9,461 nt of DNA from Desulfovibrio sp. (GTDB lineage: Bacteria; Desulfobacterota; Desulfovibrionia; Desulfovibrionales; Desulfovibrionaceae): positions 1 through 9,461 of the forward strand of contig JAISXC010000095.1 in the NCBI GenBank assembly GCA_031270875.1, read 5' to 3'. Positions 1-6,406 of the stretch are shown here, in pieces; the first letter of the stretch is position 1, and every line of letters begins with the position of its first letter. The notes beneath the pieces were generated by a model. The model was given only the letters and a program-made list of their open reading frames with translations, was not told the DNA's origin and searched no databases. The position numbers were made by a program, and so were the translations under genes.

Positions 1-216
1 TACCACTTCGGCCTGCTTTTCATTCTCAACCTCGGCATAGGGGTCATCACGCCGCCCGTGGGCACGGTTCTTTATGTGGTGTGCGGCATCGGCAACATAC
101 AGCTCCCGAAACTGGTAAGCAAGATGCTGCCTTTTGTTCTGGTGGAAATCGCCATTCTCTTTCTGCTCGCGTATTTCCCCAAGCTTTCGCTTGTTCCCTT
201 GAGCTGGCTGATGTAG
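1..216 (+). CDS. TRAP transporter large permease (DctM), C-terminal end only
   Basis: This is the last 71 codons of a gene that begins before the window. The segment runs from the first base in frame 1 to a TAG at 214-216. It carries the conserved end of the DctM family: an N-L-x-I-G-x-x-T-P-P-V-G-T block at residues 10-22 of the visible part, then a hydrophobic span (around LPFVLVEIAILFLLAYFP) and the typical P-x-L-S-L-V-P ending. DctM is the large, roughly 12-helix inner-membrane subunit of tripartite ATP-independent periplasmic transporters. These use an ion gradient and a periplasmic binding protein (DctP) to import mostly organic acids. The DctP and DctQ genes are presumably upstream. 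The next gene starts 6 bases after the stop, so they are probably co-transcribed. The substrate cannot be deduced from this fragment. The family call is firm. Confidence 0.9.
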   Translation, partial: YHFGLLFILNLGIGVITPPVGTVLYVVCGIGNIQLPKLVSKMLPFVLVEIAILFLLAYFPKLSLVPLSWLM

Positions 217-222
217 GCGCGC

Positions 223-987
223 ATGTCGTATCTCGGCAAAAGTTGTTTCGTGCTTGATCTTGACGGAACGGTATATCTCGGCGACAGGCCCATTCAGGGG
301 GCCGTCGCCTTTATTCTCCGCCACTGGGAGGATTGCGACTTTTATTTTTTGAGCAACAATACCTCCAAGGGGCCGGCGACATATATAAAAAAGCTGAACG
401 CCATGGGCATTCCGGCCGGGAGCGGCCGTCTGCTCTCTCCCACCGCGCCGTTGGTGCAGCATTTGCGCGGCGCCGGCATCCTGAGGATTTATCTTGTCGG
501 AAATGAAGACTACAAAGCCGCTTTGCTGGAAGCCATGCCGGAGCTGCGCATAACTTCCGCAGGGGCGGAAGCCGTCGTTTTGGCCTATGACACGGAACTC
601 ACGTACGAAAAATTGAAGACATCGGCACTGTTGCTGCAAAAACAGGATGTGGCCTATCTGGCGACCCATCCGGATCTGGTCTGTCCTGATCCCGAAGGGC
701 CGCTCCCGGATGTGGGCAGTTTTATCGCCCTGTATGAAAAAGCCACCGGGCGTCTGCCCGATCATATCTTCGGCAAGCCGTCCCCCGCAGTGCTTGGGCC
801 TCTGCTTTCGCGCTATCCGAGAGAAGAAATGGTCATGGTGGGCGACAGGCTCAGCACGGACAAAAAACTGGCGGAAAGCGCCGGCATTGCATTTGTGCTC
901 GTTCTGAGCGGCGAGGCAAGACGGGGAGATCTGGCCAAAGAGCGGCTCATGCCCTGGCGCACGGTGGAGGACTTGGGCAAGCTGTAA
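223..987 (+). CDS. HAD superfamily IIA (NagD-type) sugar/small-molecule phosphatase
   Basis: A 254-residue cytoplasmic hydrolase with all HAD motifs: the nucleophile motif DLDGT (D12, D14), motif II at S44 within FLSNNTS, motif III lysine K185 in FGKPSP, and motif IV GDRLSTD (D208, D213). The roughly 110-residue insert between motifs II and III, ending in G-S-F-x-A-L-Y-E-x-A-T-G-R, is the C2a cap of the NagD / 4-nitrophenylphosphatase / phosphoglycolate phosphatase group. Length is normal for the family (about 250-300). The reaction should be hydrolysis of a small phosphate ester with Mg2+. Characterised relatives act on p-nitrophenyl phosphate, UMP, 2-phosphoglycolate or glycerol-3-phosphate. 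Because glpAB follows after 13 bases, G3P (or a related triose or glycerol phosphate) is the most attractive substrate, but that is inference from position. The ATG at 223 lacks a strong Shine-Dalgarno and probably relies on translation from the upstream permease gene. Confidence 0.9.
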   Translation: MSYLGKSCFVLDLDGTVYLGDRPIQGAVAFILRHWEDCDFYFLSNNTSKGPATYIKKLNAMGIPAGSGRLLSPTAPLVQHLRGAGILRIYLVGNEDYKAALLEAMPELRITSAGAEAVVLAYDTELTYEKLKTSALLLQKQDVAYLATHPDLVCPDPEGPLPDVGSFIALYEKATGRLPDHIFGKPSPAVLGPLLSRYPREEMVMVGDRLSTDKKLAESAGIAFVLVLSGEARRGDLAKERLMPWRTVEDLGKL

Positions 988-1000
988 AAATGGAAACCGT

Positions 1001-3952
1001 ATGCAGGCGACAGACGAAACCACCGTTGTCATCATAGGCGGCGGCGCCACTGGCGCCGGCGTTGCGCGCGACCTCGCCATGCGCGGCGTTTCCTGCGTGC
1101 TGCTTGAGCGGGGGGATTTGTGCGCCGGCGCGAGTTCCCGCTTTCATGGCCTTCTGCACAGCGGCGCCCGCTATGCCGTGGGAGATCCGGAAGCCGCACG
1201 CGAGTGCGCGCGCGAAAACGCCATTCTCCGGCGTATCGCGCCGGAATGCATTGAAGAAACGGAAGGGTTTTTTGTGGGCCATGTCCGGGACGATCCCGCC
1301 TGGGAGGAGTGTTGGGCGCCCGCATGCGCGGAATGCGGCATAGCCGCCACCAGGCTTGACCCAAAGGAAGCCTTAAGGCGGGAACCGGGGCTCGCGGCAG
1401 ACATAAGATCCGCATATCGCGTGCCGGATTCCGCAGTGGACGGCTTTCGCATGGTTTGCCACAATGTCGCGGCCGCAAGGCGGCATGGCGCGAAAGTGCG
1501 GACGTACACGCGGCTGGCGGGCATAGAGGTCAGGAATGGACGGGTCCGCGGGGTATGGACGCAAGACCGGGGCAGCGGCGGGAAACATTTTGTCGCCTGC
1601 CGATATGTTGTCAACGCCGCCGGTGCCTGGGCCGGGGAAGTGGCCCGTCTGGCCGGGCTGGACGTCAACGTGTCGCCGGACCGCGGTCTTCTGCTTGCCT
1701 TTAACCATCGCTTTACCGGGCGGGTGATAAACAGGTTGCGCAAGCCTTCGGACGGTGACATTTTTGTACCGCACGGCACGGTGGTCATCTACGGCACAAC
1801 GTCCGTGCCGGTGCGTCATCCCGATGACGTCCGTGTTGAAGCGGATGAAGTTCTGCGTCTTTTGCGGGACGGTGAAATTCTTTTCCCCCGCTTGCCTGAC
1901 TACCGCCTGCTGCGCGCTTTCGCCGGAACGCGGCCCCTGTATGCGCTCGATGCCGCGGCGGGCAGAACGGCCACGCGCAACTTCGTCATTCTGGATCACG
2001 AAGAAAGCGGGCTTCAGGGCATGGTTACCGTTACCGGCGGCAAATTCACCTCTTTCAGACTGATGGCAGAAAAAACCGCTGACCTCTCGTGTTCCAGGGT
2101 TGGCGTCAAGGCTTCATGCCGTACGGCGGACGAGCCGCTTGTTCCCGCGCCGTCGGAACGTCTGCTGGAGCGTGCCAGGAGTGTTTTTCCTGTCGGAGGA
2201 CTCGGCCTCGCGGCGGCGCGGCTCGCTGAAGGCCTTGAAGACGCCGTGGCCCGCGCGGAGCGGGATCCCTGGAAAAAGACGCTGCTCTGCGAATGCGAAC
2301 TGGTTACTTTCGCGGAATTTGAAGCGGCCGCCGCGCAGTCGTCCGGTCTGTCGCTGGGCGACATACGGCGGCGCACCCGCATGGGCATGGGCACCTGTCA
2401 GGGCAATTTCTGCGCTTTGCGTGCCTGCGCCGCCCTTGCGGAAATCGGGACTTTTGCCGCGCTTGCGCCGCAACGGATGCTGGAAGATTTTTTGGAAGAG
2501 CGCTGGCACGGCATTCGTCCCCTGCTTTGGGGCAGGCAGTTGAGAGAAGTCGAGCTGGAGCGCGGCATTTATTCCGCCTTGCTGAATCTGGAAGGGCATC
2601 CGCCAGAATCTCTGCCGAAATGCGCGGCGGAAGCAGCCCGCCCCATCGCGCGGCCGGGGGGCGGCGGGCGCGGCGCGCCTGTTTCCATCGGAGGGGAGTA
2701 CGATGTTATCGTCGTCGGCGCCGGACTTGCGGGAGTCACGGCGGCCCTGAGGGCGGCGGACAGAGGCAGGAATGTTCTGTTGCTGTCCGCCGGCGCTGGA
2801 GTGATGGCCATCGGCAGCGGCAGCATTGATGTGCTCGGTGTGGCCGATGGAGAGATTGTTTCCGGTGATCCGTTCGCCCGTTTTGACAGGCTTGAACCGG
2901 CGCATCCCTATTCTTTGCTCGGTTCGCGCGAAGCGGCAGCGGCTGTGGATTTCATCGCGGCGCGCTCCGCCGGGGCGGGACTGCCGTTGCGCATGTCCGC
3001 GACGGACGGCGGCAATGTGTGGCTGCCGACCGCGGCGGGAACCCTGAAACCGGTCTTTCTGACGTCTCCCGGCATGTCCCCGGGAGGACTGTATGATGCG
3101 GCAGCCACGGCTGTCGTCGGCATAAGAGGAATGAAGGATTTTTCATCCCGGTTTGTCGCGCGGGGCCTTTCCGAAAACCATCTTTTTGCCGGAAAAACGT
3201 TTACGCCAGTGGTGCTTGAACCGCCGCAACATCTGCGCGGCGGGGGGCGTGATCTGACGGCGCTTGATGTTGCCCGTTTTGTGGAGCGGACCGGGGGCGT
3301 GGACTGGCTTTGCGGGGAACTTTCATCGTTGCCCGTCCGGACACAGGCCCTTTTGTTGCCTCCCGTGCTGGGGGTGGACGCTGTTGCGCATCTCCATAAA
3401 TCGCTGGAGGAAAAATTGGGGCTGCTTCTTGTGGAATGCGTCTGTCCGCCGCCGGCAGTGAGCGGTTTGCGCCTTCAGAACGCGTTGCGCCGCGCTTTGG
3501 GCAAATCCGGCGTGGCCGCCTTTGACAACGTCACGGTGACGCGGGCCGTCGTGGAAGATCGTCATTGCCGGGGGCTTGTGGCCCAACATGGCGGCGTTCA
3601 GCGAATTTTTTCAGCCAAGTCTTATATCATCGCCACAGGCGGCTTTTACGGCAGGGGGATATCCACTCAACCGGGGCAGGCCGTTGAGCGGATTTTCAAC
3701 ATCCCCGTGGCGGCGCCTCCACAGCCTGAAAACTGGTCGAACGAACGTTTCTTCGGCCACGGGCGGCATGTCTTTGCCGCCTTGGGCGTGGCGGTGAACG
3801 GAGATTTGCAGGCGGTGGACAAAGAGGGAGCCGCGCTTTTTGCCAACGTGTATTTTGCCGGCAGAACGCTTCGGGGTTATGATTTTGCCGCAGAAAAATC
3901 CGGCAGCGGCGTGGCTGTCGCCACCGGCTACGCCGCCGGCAGCAGGGCATGA
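1001..3952 (+). CDS. glpA-glpB fusion: Fused anaerobic glycerol-3-phosphate dehydrogenase subunits A and B (GlpA-GlpB)
   Basis: A single uninterrupted 983-residue reading frame joins two normally separate proteins. Residues 1 to about 540 are GlpA: an N-terminal FAD dinucleotide-binding GGGATG (13-18), the DAO fold with V-x-G-T-x-x-I-Y-G-T-T-S, and a BFD-type [2Fe-2S] domain with C430-x-C432 and C466-x4-C471. After a Gly/Pro/Ala-rich linker (about 545-566) a second flavin-binding motif, VVGAGLAG (571-578), opens a complete GlpB of about 417 residues, ending in the expected A-G-R...S-G-S-G-V-A-x-A-T-G-Y-A-A-G. In E. coli GlpA is about 542 and GlpB about 419 residues, so the total equals both subunits with nothing lost. 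The enzyme oxidises sn-glycerol-3-phosphate to dihydroxyacetone phosphate at the cytoplasmic face of the membrane and hands electrons to GlpC, encoded 9 bases downstream. The Shine-Dalgarno is weak (GGAAA about 7 bases before the ATG). Confidence 0.93.
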   Translation: MQATDETTVVIIGGGATGAGVARDLAMRGVSCVLLERGDLCAGASSRFHGLLHSGARYAVGDPEAARECARENAILRRIAPECIEETEGFFVGHVRDDPAWEECWAPACAECGIAATRLDPKEALRREPGLAADIRSAYRVPDSAVDGFRMVCHNVAAARRHGAKVRTYTRLAGIEVRNGRVRGVWTQDRGSGGKHFVACRYVVNAAGAWAGEVARLAGLDVNVSPDRGLLLAFNHRFTGRVINRLRKPSDGDIFVPHGTVVIYGTTSVPVRHPDDVRVEADEVLRLLRDGEILFPRLPDYRLLRAFAGTRPLYALDAAAGRTATRNFVILDHEESGLQGMVTVTGGKFTSFRLMAEKTADLSCSRVGVKASCRTADEPLVPAPSERLLERARSVFPVGGLGLAAARLAEGLEDAVARAERDPWKKTLLCECELVTFAEFEAAAAQSSGLSLGDIRRRTRMGMGTCQGNFCALRACAALAEIGTFAALAPQRMLEDFLEERWHGIRPLLWGRQLREVELERGIYSALLNLEGHPPESLPKCAAEAARPIARPGGGGRGAPVSIGGEYDVIVVGAGLAGVTAALRAADRGRNVLLLSAGAGVMAIGSGSIDVLGVADGEIVSGDPFARFDRLEPAHPYSLLGSREAAAAVDFIAARSAGAGLPLRMSATDGGNVWLPTAAGTLKPVFLTSPGMSPGGLYDAAATAVVGIRGMKDFSSRFVARGLSENHLFAGKTFTPVVLEPPQHLRGGGRDLTALDVARFVERTGGVDWLCGELSSLPVRTQALLLPPVLGVDAVAHLHKSLEEKLGLLLVECVCPPPAVSGLRLQNALRRALGKSGVAAFDNVTVTRAVVEDRHCRGLVAQHGGVQRIFSAKSYIIATGGFYGRGISTQPGQAVERIFNIPVAAPPQPENWSNERFFGHGRHVFAALGVAVNGDLQAVDKEGAALFANVYFAGRTLRGYDFAAEKSGSGVAVATGYAAGSRA

Positions 3953-3961
3953 CAAGACGCC

Positions 3962-5218
3962 ATGTCTGGAGTAGGGCATAAAAATGAATTGAAACATTCT
4001 TTTGGCAATACTTTCATGTTTCATCAATTCAATCCTGACGAATGCACGGCCTGTACTGTCTGCACGGTGCACTGTCCCGTTGCCGCCGCCACCACGCGTT
4101 TTCGCGGCCCGAAAATGACCGGCCCGGCCTTTGAGCGCTTCCGCCTGTATGGTTTGCATGACGACGCTTCGGTGGAATACTGCTCTAACTGTAAAAACTG
4201 CGATATCTCCTGTCCGTCCGGGGTTCCGGTTTCCACCTTCAACATGCTGGCCAGGGCCGCGTATTGCAAAGGCAGAAAAATACCCCTTCGCGATCTGTTG
4301 ACGGGTTTTTCCGGCGACATCGGCAGGCTTGCGCGCCATGTCCCGGCTTTTTTGCTGAATTTCGGCATGAAAAGCCCCGTTTCACGCCTTCTGCTGGACG
4401 CTGTCGGCCTGGACAAACGCGCCCCGTTTCCTTCCTTCGCTCCGCTGCGGGAGCGCCGCCGCCTTTCCGGCCGCCGGCAAATGCCCGGCCCGTCCGGAAA
4501 ACGGGATGCGGTTGCCCTGTTCCCCGGCTGTTTTGTTTCCTATTATGAACCGTGGGTCGGGCTGGATATCATAACTCTGCTGGAAAAGGCCGGCTACGAT
4601 GTCATTGTGCCGAAAGACTTTGTCTGCTGCGGCCTGCCGCTGCTTTCCGGCGGCCTGATGGAAGCCGCGCGGAAGCGCGCGGAGCAGAATCGCCGCGAGG
4701 TTATCCGGCTGGCGGAACAGGATATAGCCGTCATTTCTCCATGCCCGAGCTGCGCGCTTATGGTCGGGCAGGAATATCAGGCGCTTTTCCCTGCGGAAGG
4801 CATCGGTTCCGGAGTTGCTCCGGTGTATGAGGCGGCCGCTTTTGTGCTTTCGCTTGTGGAGCGGGGGCGGCTTGACATTGCCGCGGCCCGTCCGGTTGCC
4901 GGGCTTCTGGCCTATCATGCCCCCTGCCACCTGCGAGCCCTGGGGATGGGGAGGCCGGGGCTTGAAGTATTGCGGCAAATCCCCGGTGTGCGCATTGAAG
5001 ACGTGAACGCGGGCTGTTGCGGTCTTGCCGGCAGTTACGGCATGAAAAAGGGGCGATATGAGATAGGCGCGCAAACGGGCTCCGCGCTTTTCGCCGCGAT
5101 AGGGGAAACCGGCGCGGAACTTTGCGTGAGCGAATGCGGTTCGTGCCGTACCGCCATCACGCAGGGCACGGGATTTTCGGCTGTGCATCCCCTGTCGCTG
5201 CTGGCGCGCGCCCTGTAA
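3962..5218 (+). CDS. glpC: Anaerobic glycerol-3-phosphate dehydrogenase iron-sulfur subunit C (GlpC)
   Basis: A 418-residue protein with two N-terminal ferredoxin-type [4Fe-4S] motifs, C28-x2-C31-x2-C34-x3-C38-P and C74-x2-C77-x2-C80-x3-C84-P, followed by two cysteine-rich CCG domains: the first with GCF...FVCCGLP (C222, C223), the second with HAPCH...AGCCGLAGSYGM (C352, C353) and a final C-G-S-C-R. This is the layout of GlpC and related quinone-linked oxidoreductase subunits (GlcF, HdrD-like). GlpC anchors the GlpAB flavoprotein to the inner membrane and passes electrons to menaquinone. E. coli GlpC is 396 residues. The extra length is partly at the N terminus, where the first cysteine is at residue 28. 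An in-frame ATG at 4016 (residue 19) would give a more typical N terminus, and neither start has a convincing Shine-Dalgarno. The gene lies 9 bases after glpAB, which fits translational coupling. Confidence 0.93.
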   Translation: MSGVGHKNELKHSFGNTFMFHQFNPDECTACTVCTVHCPVAAATTRFRGPKMTGPAFERFRLYGLHDDASVEYCSNCKNCDISCPSGVPVSTFNMLARAAYCKGRKIPLRDLLTGFSGDIGRLARHVPAFLLNFGMKSPVSRLLLDAVGLDKRAPFPSFAPLRERRRLSGRRQMPGPSGKRDAVALFPGCFVSYYEPWVGLDIITLLEKAGYDVIVPKDFVCCGLPLLSGGLMEAARKRAEQNRREVIRLAEQDIAVISPCPSCALMVGQEYQALFPAEGIGSGVAPVYEAAAFVLSLVERGRLDIAAARPVAGLLAYHAPCHLRALGMGRPGLEVLRQIPGVRIEDVNAGCCGLAGSYGMKKGRYEIGAQTGSALFAAIGETGAELCVSECGSCRTAITQGTGFSAVHPLSLLARAL

Positions 5219-5237
5219 GGCCAACAACGCATGTCCG

Positions 5238-5264
5238 CGCCGGCGGCGCTGTTGCCGGCGGCGC
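5238..5264 (+). repeat. 11-bp direct repeat that can also form a small hairpin, glpC-propeller gap
   Basis: GCCGGCGGCGC occurs at 5239-5249 and again at 5254-5264. Because GCCGGC is self-complementary, CGCCGGC (5238-5244) can pair with GCCGGCG (5254-5260) as a 7-bp GC stem with a 9-base loop. No T-run follows, so it is not a standard terminator. It could be an RNA-processing or partial read-through structure between glpC and the secreted-protein gene, or simply a by-product of high GC. Confidence 0.35.
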
Positions 5265-5280
5265 GGGGCTGTAACAACAC

Positions 5281-5287
5281 GGAGGAG
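5281..5287 (+). promoter_or_regulatory. Strong ribosome binding site of the secreted propeller gene
   Basis: GGAGGAG lies just upstream of the ATG at 5292 (6 bases between GGAGG and ATG). It is by far the best Shine-Dalgarno in the + strand cluster, in contrast to the weak sites of glpAB and glpC. It fixes this start codon and suggests that this gene is translated independently and efficiently. Confidence 0.85.
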
Positions 5288-5291
5288 TTTT

Positions 5292-6224
5292 ATGAGGAAA
5301 CTTTGTTCTTTTCTGTGCGGTGTTTTTTTGCTGTGCGCGGCGGGCGCGGCGCAGGCCGCGGACGCCAAACCGTGGAGGGAAATGCTTCCGGTCAACAGGT
5401 ACAAACTGATGGACTCGTTTGAAGTGAAGGGCAGGCAGGGCATCGCCGTTGATGATAAACACTACTATGTCAGCGGCAGCAAGGCCATCTACAAGTATGA
5501 CAAGAAGGGCAACCTTGTGGCTTCCAACGAAAATCCCTTTGAGGGGTATGCCATTCCTTCCAATCATATTGGCGATATCGACGTCTATGACGGCGAAATT
5601 TTCGTCAGCGCCGAATGGTTTGAGGACGGCGTGGGCAAGGATATCCAGATTGCCATTCATGACGCCCAAACCCTCAAATTCAAGCGCACATTCAAGTTTG
5701 AGCCGGAGTCCGGCCAGGAGGAGGTCTCCGGCATCTGCGTGGACCGCGACAAGCGTACGGTGTGGATGTCCTGCTGGGCAATCGGCAAGGAAAGCGGTCT
5801 TCTGAAAGGCTACAGCGACAGGTATCTTTATGAGTACAGCCTGGACACCGGCAAGTTTTTGCGCAGGGTGCACCTGGCTCCTTCTCCGCAGTGGATTCAG
5901 GGCGTTTACTATTACAAGGGCGCGCTTTACGTGACGGCCGATGACGGGGAGGCGGACGACAACGCGCCGGATCATCTGTACCGGGTGGACATCAGGAACG
6001 ATGTCAATTACGCGACGGTGGTGATGGAAAAAGCCTTCACCGAAGTCAAGCGCCAGGGCGAAATAGAGGGCCTTGCCTTTGACGAGAAGGCAGGAGAGTT
6101 GCTGGTGCATTTCAATCGCGGCGCGCGCATCATCCTTGGCATGCCCAGAGGATTTTACCCAGGGTATACCAAGGAAATCAGCGAAATTTACCGCTTCAGG
6201 GTAAAACCGGCAAAAAGAAAATAA
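5292..6224 (+). CDS. Secreted, probable beta-propeller protein of unknown function
   Basis: A 310-residue protein with a clear Sec signal peptide: positively charged MRKL, a hydrophobic core, and a cleavage site most likely after A22 (AQA|AD). There is no lipobox, so it should be soluble in the periplasm or secreted. The mature part is made of short beta-strand-like blocks of the type found in propeller proteins (for example YYVSGSKAIYKYDKKGN, IFVSAEWFEDG, YLYEYSLDTGKFLR, GALYVTADDG, GELLVHFNRGARI), repeating about every 40-50 residues. The only two mature cysteines, C149 and C161, could form a disulfide. An acidic loop, D217-D-G-E-x-D-D-N-x-x-D-H228, may bind a metal ion. I cannot assign a named family or an activity. 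Its position after TRAP, phosphatase and glp genes suggests handling of the external substrate, possibly a phosphodiester, but catalysis is not shown. The fold call is moderate; the signal peptide is firm. Confidence 0.8.
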   Translation: MRKLCSFLCGVFLLCAAGAAQAADAKPWREMLPVNRYKLMDSFEVKGRQGIAVDDKHYYVSGSKAIYKYDKKGNLVASNENPFEGYAIPSNHIGDIDVYDGEIFVSAEWFEDGVGKDIQIAIHDAQTLKFKRTFKFEPESGQEEVSGICVDRDKRTVWMSCWAIGKESGLLKGYSDRYLYEYSLDTGKFLRRVHLAPSPQWIQGVYYYKGALYVTADDGEADDNAPDHLYRVDIRNDVNYATVVMEKAFTEVKRQGEIEGLAFDEKAGELLVHFNRGARIILGMPRGFYPGYTKEISEIYRFRVKPAKRK

Positions 6225-6282
6225 TACGTTATGATTATTAAATAACTTTTCGGCATACAGTTTCATACCCGCATATTACCCA

Positions 6283-6331
6283 CGCGTTCATCCGGCTGGC
6301 GATTCAACGAATTGTCAACCGGATGAATGCG
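6283..6331. repeat. Long inverted repeat with nested hairpin between convergent genes
   Basis: CGCGTTCATCCGG (6283-6295) pairs with CCGGATGAATGCG (6319-6331): 13 pairs including one G-U, around a 23-base interior. Inside it, CGATTC (6300-6305) pairs with GAATTG (6309-6314) around a 3-base AAC loop, giving a stacked two-part structure. It sits in the 182-base gap between the end of the + cluster (6224) and the end of the - glycosyltransferase pair (6407), where a two-way terminator would be expected. However, neither side is followed by a T-run, so Rho-independent termination in the usual form is not supported. It may be a dispersed repeat, an mRNA 3'-end stabiliser or a transcription barrier. 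Confidence 0.6.
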
Positions 6332-6406
6332 CAGGCGCGCAAAGGAGACATCCTCCCCATAATGATGAGTACGATCCCCTTGCTATAGTCAACACTCCCG
6401 CGAAAT

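Noticed and set aside
2114..2905. A 263-codon - strand frame opposite the GlpA-GlpB junction, as a hint that the fusion might be two genes with something between
   Set aside because: The + strand frame is open and motif-rich on both sides of the linker; the antisense frame is Arg/Gln-rich shadow sequence.
4382..5443. A 353-codon open frame on the - strand opposite glpC
   Set aside because: Same reasoning: glpC has two ferredoxin and two CCG motifs on the + strand, and the antisense frame shows no recognisable motif.
6219..6240. AATAAT / ATTATT hairpin at the end of the propeller gene as a terminator
   Set aside because: Six A-T pairs only, overlapping the stop codon and with no T-run directly after it; too unstable to act as a terminator.
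5157..6266. A 369-codon open frame on the - strand opposite the propeller gene and the end of glpC
   Set aside because: It is a by-product of high GC in the opposing genes. It lacks a domain, covers two well-supported + strand genes, and its translation is of the Arg/His/Val-rich kind typical of antisense shadows.
6283..6331. Integron attC-like site, because the - strand reads ACAATTCGTT inside a palindromic structure
   Set aside because: The outer core sites (RYYYAAC / GTTRRRY) are absent, no integrase or cassette array is present, and the resemblance is limited to about 10 bases.
6341..6389. A tiny frame after AAAGGAG (ATG at 6363, 8 codons ending TAG)
   Set aside because: The spacing from the purine-rich site to the ATG is too long, and the peptide is too short to support.
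6360..6394. Possible - strand promoter with TTGACT and a TACTCA-like -10
   Set aside because: The spacer is about 15 bases and the -10 is poor; it would only transcribe antisense to the propeller gene.
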